64,000 nucleotides of DNA from contig NZ_NRCN01000001.1 in assembly GCF_003130255.1 (NCBI RefSeq), positions 1,234,501 through 1,298,500 of the forward strand, written 5' to 3'. Below, one piece after another: positions 50,139 to 58,944 of this stretch; position 1 is the first letter of the stretch, and every line of letters begins with the position of its first letter. This DNA is from Aggregatibacter kilianii. GTDB lineage: Bacteria > Pseudomonadota > Gammaproteobacteria > Enterobacterales > Pasteurellaceae. A program made the position numbers and the translations under genes. The notes under the pieces were generated by a model. It did no database searches, had not been told where the DNA came from, and worked only from the letters and a program-made list of their open reading frames with translations.

Positions 50139-50636
50139 TTAATGTCCTTTTAAGTTTAGATTCGATAGGGGTGGCGTAAAGCGAAGTTTCAGCGCAATCG
50201 TAGCGGCAGCAAAAATCTTCTCGTCGTTATGCGGAAAATTTTGCCGCAAAGTGCGGTGAATATTTTTTACGTTTATTTTCCCTGCCACCAATTCTTGTTG
50301 TAGCGTGGCTAAATTCAGGTTTAATTGCTCGGCAATTTGCACAATGGAAAAATGCTCAAAGGTCATGATCAGACGATCTAAATTGCAATAACTCGGATAG
50401 CGATTGCGTAGCACCAAATCGGCAAATTGTGTATTGATTTTCACCAGTTTATTTTTACGGTTTAGCATGTGTAATAACAAACCGGCAACCAGCAATAGGG
50501 CAAAGCTAATATGAACGTTAAGTAATGAGTCTATCGGCCAACCCCAAAGTAGCCCCACGCCACTTATCACCACACACAGCAAACTGATAATTAGCACGCA
50601 CAACAGCAAAAATTTGTAAATAACCTCAAACTTCAT
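50139..50636 (-). CDS. Membrane protein of unknown function in the receptor operon
   Basis: A 165-residue protein with two membrane helices (about residues 8-32 and 40-60). A histidine lies at each end of the second helix (VHISF and LLHML, 15 residues apart), a spacing seen in haem-binding helices, though that is only suggestive. The soluble C-terminal half reads FSIVQIAEQLNLNLATLQQEL, like a helix-turn-helix. I do not recognise the family. It is the first gene of the unit and sits next to the TonB receptor gene. Confidence 0.65.
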   Translation of the reverse strand: MKFEVIYKFLLLCVLIISLLCVVISGVGLLWGWPIDSLLNVHISFALLLVAGLLLHMLNRKNKLVKINTQFADLVLRNRYPSYCNLDRLIMTFEHFSIVQIAEQLNLNLATLQQELVAGKINVKNIHRTLRQNFPHNDEKIFAAATIALKLRFTPPLSNLNLKGH

Positions 50637-50670
50637 GATCTTTATCCAATAGAGTTAAGGGAAAATATAA

Positions 50671-50694
50671 CGATATATATTGATAGCTATAGCG
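50671..50694. promoter_or_regulatory. ModE-like operator 1
   Basis: CGATATA, 10 bases, then TATAGCG gives a 24-bp imperfect palindrome. The layout CGnTATA-N10-TATAnCG equals that of E. coli modA's operator (CGTTATA...CATAACG, same 24-bp span) as I remember it. It lies 35 bases upstream of the 165-residue membrane protein gene. Confidence 0.55.
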
Positions 50695-50715
50695 TAATTA
50701 TTCTAGCAAATTTCA

Positions 50716-50739
50716 GGTTATATATTCAAAAATATATCG
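50716..50739. promoter_or_regulatory. ModE-like operator 2
   Basis: GGTTATA, 10 bases, then TATATCG has the same 24-bp geometry as the first box with one mismatch. It includes the perfect dyad ATATATT-CAAA-AATATAT (50720-50737). It lies 57 bases upstream of the binding-protein gene start. Confidence 0.5.
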
Positions 50740-50795
50740 GGTTTTAGTAGAATTCAAAACGTTATTTTTTATGACCGCACTTTTAAGGATTGATG

Positions 50796-51800
50796 ATGAA
50801 AAAATGGTTTGGGTTATTTCTTGCTCTCTTTTTTGCTCATTCTGTGTTGGCAGAAAATACGCCTACGATATTTTGGGCGGGAGAGCTTCCGCCTGTGCAA
50901 AAGATTGACAAAGTCTTAAGCGCGGGTAATCCGAGTGACGTGTTATTGCTATCGGTCGCGCCACAGAAAATGGTGGGACTGGCAGGCTTTAACATGGCAT
51001 CGCAAGGTGGCAAGTTATTTCCTGCTGAACAACAAGCGTTGCCGACAATAGGCAAAATTGCCGGCAAGGGTAGCACGCTTTCTGCGGAAAAAATCGTGGC
51101 GTTGCAGCCGAATTTGATTATTGATGTGGGGAATGTCACGCCGAATTATATTGACCAAGCTAAGCGTATTTTTGCCCAGACCGGCGTACCTTATCTATTA
51201 TTAGACGGCAGACTTTCTACCACGCCAAATACCTTGCGTGAATTGGGAAAATGGTTGGGCGTGGAACAATTAACGGAACAGCAAGCACAATATGCGGAAG
51301 AAACCTTAAAAAGTGCGGTCGATTTTTCCGCTGTTTTACAACAAACTGCTTACTTGGCGCGCAGCGCCGATGGCTTACAAACCGGGCAAAAAGGGTCTAT
51401 TCATACTGAAGCCATGGAGTTGGTGGGGTTGCGGAATGTAGTGGAAGGGGAATACAAAGGCTTAACGCAAGTGTCTATGGAGCAGTTGTTGCTTTGGAAT
51501 CCCGACATCATTCTGACGCAATACGCCGAATTTTTCCAAACCATCAAAAATAATCCGCAATGGAGCCAATTAAGTGCGGTGAAAAATCAGCGCGTTTTTT
51601 TCATTCCTAACCAGCCGTTCGGTTGGCTCGATTCACCGCCAAGTTTGAATCGCTTGCTTGGCGTGCGTTGGTTACAACATTTGCTAAGCAACAAGCCGAT
51701 GGCAGACTTCGCGCCGGAAGTGCAGCGTTTTTATAAATTGTTCTACCACATTGATTTGACAACAGCACAGGCAGAACAACTGCTGAAACAAGGACAATAA
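50796..51800 (+). CDS. Periplasmic binding protein of a BtuF/FepB/MolA-type ABC importer
   Basis: A 334-residue cluster A-type solute-binding protein. The ATG at 50796 is chosen for its AAGGA at 6 bases; other ATG/TTG codons lie just upstream. The signal peptide ends SVLA near residue 20. The two lobes are joined by a long helix around residue 150-180, and GWLDSPPSLNRLLGVRW near 280 is a conserved block of the family. It delivers a chelated metal, cobalamin or oxyanion to the permease. Substrate unproven; ModE-like boxes upstream suggest molybdate or tungstate. Confidence 0.85.
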   Translation: MKKWFGLFLALFFAHSVLAENTPTIFWAGELPPVQKIDKVLSAGNPSDVLLLSVAPQKMVGLAGFNMASQGGKLFPAEQQALPTIGKIAGKGSTLSAEKIVALQPNLIIDVGNVTPNYIDQAKRIFAQTGVPYLLLDGRLSTTPNTLRELGKWLGVEQLTEQQAQYAEETLKSAVDFSAVLQQTAYLARSADGLQTGQKGSIHTEAMELVGLRNVVEGEYKGLTQVSMEQLLLWNPDIILTQYAEFFQTIKNNPQWSQLSAVKNQRVFFIPNQPFGWLDSPPSLNRLLGVRWLQHLLSNKPMADFAPEVQRFYKLFYHIDLTTAQAEQLLKQGQ

Positions 51801-52813
51801 TGCAACAATTTATCCAACGTTCCCCACGAATTTTCTTTTTGCTACTGATTGCACTGTTAATCGGCAGTATTTTGTTTGCCTTGAATGTGGGTAAATTTCC
51901 CATTTCACCAAGCCAATTATGGCAAACAGTAGTCTGTTCATGGGATTCGCAATGTAACGCCGATTCACCGATTCACACCGTGTTATGGCAAATTCGTTCT
52001 CCGCGCATTGTGGTGGCATGTTTAGTGGGGGCGGCGTTGGCTTGTGCGGGGGCAACCTATCAAGGCATGTTTAAAAATCCATTAGTTTCACCGGATATTT
52101 TGGGTGTATCTGCGGGAGCAGGATTGGGCGCATCCTTAGCGATTTTTTACAGTTTGCCGATGTTTTACATTCAGCTTTTTGCTTTTCTTGGTGGTATTTC
52201 TGCGGTCTTTTGTGTCTCGCTCATTGCTTCTCGCAGTAAAGATCAAGACCCGATTTTGGTTTTAGTCCTTGCCGGCATTGCCATTGGCTCTTTGCTTGGT
52301 GCGGGCATTTCATTATTAAAAATCCTCGCCGATCCGTTTACTCAACTGCCTTCCATCACGTTTTGGTTGCTCGGCAGTTTAACCGCCATCACACCGAAAG
52401 ATGTGCTGCAACTGGCACCGATTTTAATGCTTGGCATGGCACCGTTATTTTTATTGCGTTGGCGTTTAAATTTGCTTTCGTTGGAAGAGGAAGAGGCGCG
52501 CAGTTTAGGTGTGCCGATTAAAGCTACCCGTTACATTTTGATTATTTTCACCACCATTTGCACCGCAAGTGCGGTGTCGATTACAGGCATTATCGGTTGG
52601 GTCGGATTGCTCGTGCCACACATTGCCCGCTTGTTGGTGGGGGCGAATTTTATTTTGCTGTTGCCAACCTCTTTGTTGCTTGGTGCAAGTTTTCTGTTAT
52701 TAACGGACACCTTGGCTCGTACCATTGCCGGCATTGAACTGCCTCTTGGTATTCTCACTTCTGCGTGTGGCGCGCCGTTCTTTCTTTATTTGTTATTGCG
52801 GGGCAGACGATGA
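51800..52813 (+). CDS. FecCD-family ABC permease
   Basis: A 337-residue permease with ten predicted helices. ACAGATYQGMFKNPLVSPDILG near residue 80 (read in two parts) is the FecCD N-terminal signature, and SITGIIGWVGLLVPHIAR near 260 is the coupling-helix region. It overlaps the binding-protein stop as TAATG and the ATPase start as ATGA, so the three genes form one tight operon. Two copies would make the membrane channel. Confidence 0.93.
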   Translation: MQQFIQRSPRIFFLLLIALLIGSILFALNVGKFPISPSQLWQTVVCSWDSQCNADSPIHTVLWQIRSPRIVVACLVGAALACAGATYQGMFKNPLVSPDILGVSAGAGLGASLAIFYSLPMFYIQLFAFLGGISAVFCVSLIASRSKDQDPILVLVLAGIAIGSLLGAGISLLKILADPFTQLPSITFWLLGSLTAITPKDVLQLAPILMLGMAPLFLLRWRLNLLSLEEEEARSLGVPIKATRYILIIFTTICTASAVSITGIIGWVGLLVPHIARLLVGANFILLLPTSLLLGASFLLLTDTLARTIAGIELPLGILTSACGAPFFLYLLLRGRR

Positions 52814-53559
52814 ATTTGATCGAAACCCATGATTTAGCCATTGGTTACGGCAACAACGTTTTAATAAATAACATCAATTTCTGTCTAAAGGAAAAACAAA
52901 TTTGTTGTTTATTGGGGGCTAATGGGGCAGGAAAGAGTACCTTTTTGAAAACCTTGCTTGGTTTGCAACCGGCATTACAAGGCGAAGTTTATTGGCAACA
53001 AGAGCCGCTTTCTGCTTATACACCGGCGGAATTGGCGCGCAATATTGCCTATGTGCCACAAGCGCACCAACATTTGTTCCCGTTTTTAGTGCAGGACATG
53101 GTGTTGATGGGGCGCTCAGCCTTTTTGAAGTGGTATCAAACGCCAAAAGCGGAAGATAAAGAATTGGCACTGTCAGCGCTTGCCGATTTACAAATCGAAC
53201 ATCTTGCCAATCGTTATTATCCTGAATTGAGCGGGGGAGAGAAACAACTTGTGCTCATTGCTCGTGCTATTGCACAGCAAGCCAAATTGTTGGTGATGGA
53301 TGAGCCTACCGCAAGCCTCGATTTTGGCAACCAAATTCGTGTGTTGGAAAAAATCAAACAGCTGCAAGTGCAAAATATCGCCTTGCTCATTACTACCCAT
53401 AATCCACAACAGGCCATGTATTTGGCAGAAAATATTTTATTGCTTGATCAAGAATATGGTTTCCAACAGGACTCGCAGGAACGGCTATTGACCCTAGAAA
53501 ACTTAGCCAAAATCTACCGCACTTCTGTGCCACAATTGGCTCAGCATTTGAATTTTTAA
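52810..53559 (+). CDS. ABC importer ATPase
   Basis: A 249-residue ATPase started at ATG 52810, overlapping the permease stop by 4 bases. An in-frame upstream extension lies inside the permease gene. Walker A is GANGAGKST near residue 37, the Q-loop lies in YVPQAHQ near 83, the signature is LSGGEKQ near 139, Walker B is LLVMDEPTA near 160 and the switch His is in TTHN near 197. It powers the FecCD permease encoded next to it. Confidence 0.94.
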   Translation: MNLIETHDLAIGYGNNVLINNINFCLKEKQICCLLGANGAGKSTFLKTLLGLQPALQGEVYWQQEPLSAYTPAELARNIAYVPQAHQHLFPFLVQDMVLMGRSAFLKWYQTPKAEDKELALSALADLQIEHLANRYYPELSGGEKQLVLIARAIAQQAKLLVMDEPTASLDFGNQIRVLEKIKQLQVQNIALLITTHNPQQAMYLAENILLLDQEYGFQQDSQERLLTLENLAKIYRTSVPQLAQHLNF

Positions 53560-53583
53560 GGGCGGTTCTTTTGACCGCCCTTT
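53558..53583. terminator. Hairpin between the ABC operon and the uhpC-like gene
   Basis: AAGGGCGGT and ACCGCCCTT form a 9-bp stem that overlaps the ATPase stop codon. The following T run is short (TTTAT). Confidence 0.6.
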
Positions 53584-53591
53584 ATCCTAAT

Positions 53592-54917
53592 TTATCCTTT
53601 CAATTTATTCTTACGACGTTGTAAGAAATAGACTAAGACCAATAATAACGCACAGCCTAAAGAGACGATAAATAAGCTACCGAAGAAACCGTTCCAGTGG
53701 AAGGATTGAATAATCCATGCCAACGGCGCACCGGCCGCGGCTGCACCGATATAGGCAAATAAGCTCACAAACCCGGTGGAGGAACCGGAAGCATATTTGT
53801 GGGAGTTTTCAGCGGCTGCCATCGCAATTAGGAATTGCGGTCCGAAAATAAAGAAACCCATTAAGAAGAACAGACCATTGATAATAATAGGATTATCGCT
53901 TGGGACAAACCACAAGGCGAGAGACACGGAGATAATACCTAACACATAAATAATGTTCATTTGAGTACGGTTGCCTTGGAAAAACTTATCGGAGCCCCAA
54001 CCGGCAAATAATGCACCCAAGAAACCGCCCACTTCAAAGAAGCTAACTGCCACATTGGCTTTTAATAAATCATAGCCGTGGGTTTCGGTTAAATATAAAT
54101 TACCCCAGTCGTTAATGCCCGTACGGATAATGTAAATAAAGCACCAAGAGAACGCAAGCGCCCAAATTATGCCGTTTTTGAACACATAGGTTTTCAAAAT
54201 TTCCCAGCTTGATAAGCCAACGCCTTCGCTTTCGTGCTCTTTTTCGGCAATGTCGTTACGCCATTCGCCAACAGTCGGTAAGCCCATGGAAGCAGGACGG
54301 TCGCGCAACAGGAAGCACAGGGCGAAACCGACCACACAGGCGATGATTCCCGGCACGATCATACCGTAGCGCCAACCCCAATAGAGCGTTATTGCACCGG
54401 CGAGCAACGGAATCAACGCACCGCCGAGGTTGTGTGAGGTGTTCCAAATCGCCCACCATAGGCCCCGCTCATTGCGTGAATACCATGTGTTTAGAATCTT
54501 AGAACAAGGTGGCCACCCCCAGCCTTGGAAGAAGGCATTAATCATCCAAAGGGTAATGAACACAAACACCGAGGAACTCAAACCGAATAGGATATTCACC
54601 ACACCGGTCATCATCAAACCGATCCCCATAAAGTAGCGCGGGTTTGAGCGGTCGCCTAATACGCCCGATAAGAATTTAGAAACACCGTAAGTCAAATAAA
54701 ACGCCGTGCCCATGATCCCGATGTCGGATTTTTGCAACCCCAAATCCGTCAACATCGCCGGCATCACGAAGTTAAAACTCTTTCGCGTAAAATAAAATAT
54801 CGCATAACCGATGTAACTGGTAATCATCAGGTGCATACGCCAATAACGATATGTTTTGTCAATTTCCTCTTTGCTTTTCGTTACCGGTAAATCCGGTGGG
54901 ATACTAAAAATGCCCAT
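53592..54917 (-). CDS. uhpC: UhpC-like sugar-phosphate MFS transporter or sensor
   Basis: A 441-residue, 12-helix protein of the organophosphate:phosphate antiporter family, started at ATG 54917 with AGAGGAG upstream; a longer in-frame N-terminus lacks such a site. GYAIFYFTRKSFN near residue 40, FFQGWGWPPCSKIL near 128 and INDWGNLYLTET near 268 agree closely with E. coli UhpC from memory. In E. coli UhpC senses glucose 6-phosphate with UhpBA, but no uhpA or uhpB lies in this window. The chlamydial UhpC-like protein transports, so a direct transport role is plausible. Confidence 0.82.
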   Translation of the reverse strand: MGIFSIPPDLPVTKSKEEIDKTYRYWRMHLMITSYIGYAIFYFTRKSFNFVMPAMLTDLGLQKSDIGIMGTAFYLTYGVSKFLSGVLGDRSNPRYFMGIGLMMTGVVNILFGLSSSVFVFITLWMINAFFQGWGWPPCSKILNTWYSRNERGLWWAIWNTSHNLGGALIPLLAGAITLYWGWRYGMIVPGIIACVVGFALCFLLRDRPASMGLPTVGEWRNDIAEKEHESEGVGLSSWEILKTYVFKNGIIWALAFSWCFIYIIRTGINDWGNLYLTETHGYDLLKANVAVSFFEVGGFLGALFAGWGSDKFFQGNRTQMNIIYVLGIISVSLALWFVPSDNPIIINGLFFLMGFFIFGPQFLIAMAAAENSHKYASGSSTGFVSLFAYIGAAAAGAPLAWIIQSFHWNGFFGSLFIVSLGCALLLVLVYFLQRRKNKLKG

Positions 54918-55121
54918 TGTTTTCTCCTCTCTTCTATGATTTAAGTAACAAAATCGATTTTGCGAGTATAGTGCAAAATAAATACAAAAAAGGTGACATA
55001 GCTCAACAAACACCTAGAAAGCGGTATTATTTGCAGATGAATAAGTTGTTTATATGCATTTATTGAGATTTTGCTATAGTTAACCTATTCATGCTGGCAG
55101 ATAATGAGTTAAGGAGACACA

Positions 55122-55754
55122 ATGGACTTACATAACATTCGTGAAGAATATCGCAAGAAAGTGCTTTCCCAACAGGAATGCAACGTTAATCCTATCATAC
55201 AATTTGAACATTGGCTGGATGACGCCATCAAAGCGCAGGTTAACGAACCTACCGGCATGAACCTTGCCACCATCAACGAAAACGGGCGACCGAGCAGTCG
55301 CATGGTGTTATTAAAAGAAGTAAACGCGCAAGGTTTTGTATTTTTTACCAACTATCACAGCCGCAAGGGACTGGCTATTGAACAACATCCTTTTGTCGCC
55401 TTAACCTTCTTCTGGCCGGAATTGGAACGCTCCGTGCGCATTGAAGGCAAGGCGGAAAAAATCCCTGCCGAACAATCCGATGCCTACTTCGCCAGTCGGC
55501 CATACACCAGTCGCATCGGCGCTTGGGCAAGTGAACAAAGTGCGGTCATTTCCGGCTACAAATCGTTAATCGCCAAAGCCGCACTTATCGCCGCCCAACA
55601 TCCGCTCAACGTCCCCCGCCCACCTCACTGGGGCGGCTACCTCGTCACCCCCGACCGCATCGAATTCTGGCAAGGCAGACCCAGCCGCCTACATGACAGA
55701 ATTTGTTATTTGTTAGAAAACGGGGAATGGAAGAAAGTGAGACTGTCACCGTAG
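55122..55754 (+). CDS. pdxH: Pyridoxamine 5'-phosphate oxidase
   Basis: A 210-residue FMN enzyme. [12 protein letters not shown] near residue 60 and [10 protein letters not shown] near 77 bind FMN, and the C-terminal [11 protein letters not shown] near 188 is the family signature with the substrate-binding Arg and His. It oxidises pyridoxine and pyridoxamine phosphates to pyridoxal phosphate. AAGGAGACACA precedes the ATG. An uptake-signal hairpin follows the gene. Confidence 0.96.
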   Translation: MDLHNIREEYRKKVLSQQECNVNPIIQFEHWLDDAIKAQVNEPTGMNLATINENGRPSSRMVLLKEVNAQGFVFFTNYHSRKGLAIEQHPFVALTFFWPELERSVRIEGKAEKIPAEQSDAYFASRPYTSRIGAWASEQSAVISGYKSLIAKAALIAAQHPLNVPRPPHWGGYLVTPDRIEFWQGRPSRLHDRICYLLENGEWKKVRLSP

Positions 55755-55771
55755 AAACGCTAGAAAAAATG

Positions 55772-55801
55772 ACCGCACTTTTGAGGGAAAGTGCGGTGAG
55801 A
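55772..55801 (+). terminator. Terminator of pdxH from an uptake-signal pair
   Basis: ACCGCACTTT and AAAGTGCGGT pair over 10 bp around TGAGGG, followed after GAGA by a run of five T. Confidence 0.6.
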
Positions 55802-55865
55802 TTTTTGGGTGAAGTATTAATGTCGTTGATCGCGCCACTGCCTAGGCTAGTATTTATACCAAGAG

Positions 55866-57314
55866 CTAATCATATTTTTCTAAAGATATAGTCCAATGAG
55901 GGTTAAATTCATTGGTTTTATCAATATCAATTTCGTAACCATAAATATCATTTTCAAAGCTGTATAAGCTACCGTAGTTTTGTTCAAAATATATTTTATA
56001 GCGTATATTATTAGTTGTTTTTGTTGCAATTAAGGAAACAATCCAGTTATTTTTGAGAAACTCTTGATTTGCACCTAATGTTACTTCTATATGTTCGCTT
56101 TGAACGATAAATGCACAAAAACAACATCCACTCCATAGATTATCTGGATACTCTACAGTTCCTAGTTTTCCATAAATCATTTGAGAAAAATCCGTATCAA
56201 CTAAATTTGCACATGTTACATCTGCTTCAACTAAGCTATCCATTGACATTATGCATTCTTGGAAATTCGCCTCTCTTAACGATGCTCCCCAGAAATTTAC
56301 ATTATCCAATTCTAGTTTATTAAATATAAAGTGATCTAAGTTTGCTGCTTGCAGTTTTAAGCCTGATAGATTTAATTTTTCACCATTATTTTTTCTTAAG
56401 AATAAACATTTTAACTTATTTTTATCTAGACCGATGAGATTAAAATCCATGCCGGCTAAACATAATTCATTTGTACTATTGATATGTTTAATTAAATTAT
56501 CTCCACCATCTGATAGTAATACATAGGTTATAGCAATACCTAGGTTACTATGTCCATTTTCTTTTAACTTATTCAATATTTCTTTAAAACGGATTTTATC
56601 TCTATTAGTATCTTGGTTAAGTTGAAAGTAGTGGCTTTCAATTCCTATACTATAAAGTTCTTTTATAAGTTTTTGTTGTAGTGCTAACCAAGATGAAATT
56701 AATAGATTAAAAGCAGGTAGCCTAAAATCAACGCCTCTTTCTCCTCTATAAAATGGCAGTAAGTTATAAATTGCTGCTATTTGCAATCCTACCGCTCCCT
56801 CTTGTTTACTATGTGTTGTTAATAATAAATTTTGAGGCTCGGTATATTCTAGAGTTTTTTCAGTTTCTTTTTCTGAACTAGATAAAGATGATTTTTCTTT
56901 TATAATAACTTTACTTTCAATCAGATGACTTCCACTGATCCATTCTGCAAGTTTTTGGAACTCTTTAAGATTTGTGTCTTTTCTAGCATTTTCTATCTGA
57001 TGGGACGAATTTTTATCCCTAAAGTACCAAATTATAAAAGCGATAGGAGATGAGATAACTAATGTAAACAGCGTCCAGAAACCACTTGAGCTTATGAGTT
57101 TATCTTCATCTAATTGAAGTAGTGATATAAATCCTTTTACATTTAGCAGGATAATTAATGAGATACAGGATGTTAGCAAAACTTTTACTGCATTATTAGT
57201 TTTTTTACAGAAGTATTTTATATCTGAGGACAGAGTTAATAACCATTGCTTTAATTTAGTGAGTTCAAGTTTGTATTTATCTAAGAGTCTTTTTATATAA
57301 CTTTTACTATTCAT
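55866..57314 (-). CDS. Membrane protein with pentapeptide repeats, accessory
   Basis: A 482-residue protein of unknown function. Two membrane helices lie at about residues 43-65 and 78-98, followed by a charged linker (DKNSSHQIENARKD), a helical cytoplasmic part, and a run of pentapeptide repeats at about 320-390 (LSGLKLQAANL, DNVNFWGASLREANFQ, ADVTCANLVDTDF). The coding sequence is strikingly AT-rich beside its neighbours and has no uptake signal, which suggests acquisition from outside. Similar two-helix pentapeptide proteins occur as accessory genes in other gamma-proteobacteria. Confidence 0.7.
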   Translation of the reverse strand: MNSKSYIKRLLDKYKLELTKLKQWLLTLSSDIKYFCKKTNNAVKVLLTSCISLIILLNVKGFISLLQLDEDKLISSSGFWTLFTLVISSPIAFIIWYFRDKNSSHQIENARKDTNLKEFQKLAEWISGSHLIESKVIIKEKSSLSSSEKETEKTLEYTEPQNLLLTTHSKQEGAVGLQIAAIYNLLPFYRGERGVDFRLPAFNLLISSWLALQQKLIKELYSIGIESHYFQLNQDTNRDKIRFKEILNKLKENGHSNLGIAITYVLLSDGGDNLIKHINSTNELCLAGMDFNLIGLDKNKLKCLFLRKNNGEKLNLSGLKLQAANLDHFIFNKLELDNVNFWGASLREANFQECIMSMDSLVEADVTCANLVDTDFSQMIYGKLGTVEYPDNLWSGCCFCAFIVQSEHIEVTLGANQEFLKNNWIVSLIATKTTNNIRYKIYFEQNYGSLYSFENDIYGYEIDIDKTNEFNPHWTISLEKYD

Positions 57315-57359
57315 AGTTTTTCCTTAAGTTTATTTATGTAAATCATTATAGTTAGTAAG

Positions 57360-58676
57360 TCACTTACTCATATTAGGATTATCATGAATAATATTTACTC
57401 CATACAACGGTACATTCACCACCCAATCCTGTTCCTTATAATCCGCCATGGAAAACCGTAAGGCGCGTTTCGGTTGAAATTGATCCACATAGACTTTTAA
57501 ACTCTTCGCTTTCAAATTTTCTTCGGCTTTGACTTCGATTGGGGTGACGTCTTGTCCTTGTTGTAGCACAAAATCCACTTCTGCAGTGCCTTTTTCCGTG
57601 GCCCAGTAGAATACGGGATTATTTTGTAGCACTAAGAGTTGTTGCAGAATATATTGCTCTGTGAGGGCACCTTTGAATTCGGTGAATAGGCGGTTGCCTT
57701 CCAATAACACGGTTGGATCTAAGTAGCTTTGCGCTGCGAGTAAGCCCACATCCAAGCTGAATAATTTGAAGGCGTTGTCTTGGTAGGCAGTGAGCGGTAA
57801 ATGTGGTTTTTTAATGCGTGGCACGGCGTGTACCAAACCGCTGTCTTTCAGCCATTGCAGAGCAATTTCATAATCCTTGCTACGCGCGCCTTTTTGCAGT
57901 TGGGAATAGACGAATTTTTTATTTTCTTTCGCCAGTTGTTCCGGAATGTTGTTCCACAGTGCACGTACCCGTTGCACAGTTTGGCCATCACGAATATGTT
58001 TGGAAATGTCCTGTTCGTATGCCATTAATAAATTACGCTGTACTTGGCGTACATCATTTAGATTTTGCGTTTCCACAAAGGTTTTCACTGCCTCCGGCAT
58101 ACCGCCCACGAAATAATACTGGCGCAGTAAATCTATGTAAGTGGATTTCATTGCGTTGATTAACGCCCAATCCCGCATTTCCAGTAATTGCACGAGATCC
58201 TGTTTTCCCATAGCAAGTAAAAACTCGCGGAAATCCATAGGATAAATGGGCATAAAATCCACTTTCCCCACAGGGAAGGAAGCTTGATGATGGAGAGAGA
58301 CTCCAAGCAATGAGCCGGCAGCAACAATATAAAAGTGTGGTGCGTTTTCATAAAAATATTTGAGGGAGGAAAGCGCTTGTGGAACTTCTTGGACTTCATC
58401 AAAAATGATCAGCGTGTTTTCTGCCTGAATATCTACTCCACTTTCGATTTTTAAGCCGAGGATGAGACGGTCGATATTGTAGTCGCCTTCGAATAGCGTT
58501 TTCATGCGTGGATTATTATCGAAGTTGATATAAGCAACTTGGTCAAAGGCGTGCTCACCGAAATGCTTCATTACCCAAGTTTTACCTACTTGCCGTGCGC
58601 CTTGAATAATTAATGGTTTGCGATTTGGCTTAGTTTTCCATTGCTGCAATAAATCTAAAATATAGCGTTTCATCAT
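57360..58676 (-). CDS. AAA ATPase with DUF4143 domain
   Basis: A roughly 438-residue protein. The ATG at 58676 or 58673 is preferred because GGGAGG lies just upstream; the in-frame ATG at 58688 overlaps that site region. GARQVGKT near residue 26 is Walker A, TLIIFDEVQ near 90 Walker B. The C-terminal half (EQYILQQLL, then ATEKGTAEVDFVL and PIEVKAEE) is the DUF4143 part with a nuclease-like D-E-K arrangement. This family is widespread and poorly understood. It lies 45 bases upstream of the pentapeptide gene on the same strand. Confidence 0.82.
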   Translation of the reverse strand: MMKRYILDLLQQWKTKPNRKPLIIQGARQVGKTWVMKHFGEHAFDQVAYINFDNNPRMKTLFEGDYNIDRLILGLKIESGVDIQAENTLIIFDEVQEVPQALSSLKYFYENAPHFYIVAAGSLLGVSLHHQASFPVGKVDFMPIYPMDFREFLLAMGKQDLVQLLEMRDWALINAMKSTYIDLLRQYYFVGGMPEAVKTFVETQNLNDVRQVQRNLLMAYEQDISKHIRDGQTVQRVRALWNNIPEQLAKENKKFVYSQLQKGARSKDYEIALQWLKDSGLVHAVPRIKKPHLPLTAYQDNAFKLFSLDVGLLAAQSYLDPTVLLEGNRLFTEFKGALTEQYILQQLLVLQNNPVFYWATEKGTAEVDFVLQQGQDVTPIEVKAEENLKAKSLKVYVDQFQPKRALRFSMADYKEQDWVVNVPLYGVNIIHDNPNMSK

Positions 58677-58822
58677 TGATCCTCCCATTCAATTTCTCGT
58701 TATTCTAACGTAGCCTTTACATTTTTTCTAAGGAAAAAATGTGCAACTAACACACTTTTTCCAACGAAAAAATGTCATTTCGCCACACTTTTTATAAGGA
58801 AAGTAAAAATACACAAAAAAAT

Positions 58823-58849
58823 AACCGCACTTGGAGTGGAAGTGCGGTC
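58823..58849. terminator. Uptake-signal inverted pair after the nanY-like gene
   Basis: AACCGCACTT and AAGTGCGGTC pair around GGAGTGG. The surrounding 256-base spacer (58689-58944) also holds short hairpins such as AAATCAC/GTGATTT near 58904-58920 and several ACACTTTTT stretches, but no gene. Confidence 0.5.
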
Positions 58850-58944
58850 ACTAAAAAGTGTGTTTTTAATGTCAGCCATGTTGACAACCCTAGCAGGGTA
58901 AGAAAATCACAAGGTGATTTAAACGTATTTTTGTTGTTCTAAAA

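Noticed and set aside
50637-50789. Fur box for the TonB receptor and ABC genes
   Set aside because: No GATAATGAT-type repeats; the palindromes present follow the ModE pattern instead.
54992-55007. CRP-like site before the uhpC-like gene
   Set aside because: About 7 of 10 positions match, too weak in an AT-rich spacer to call.
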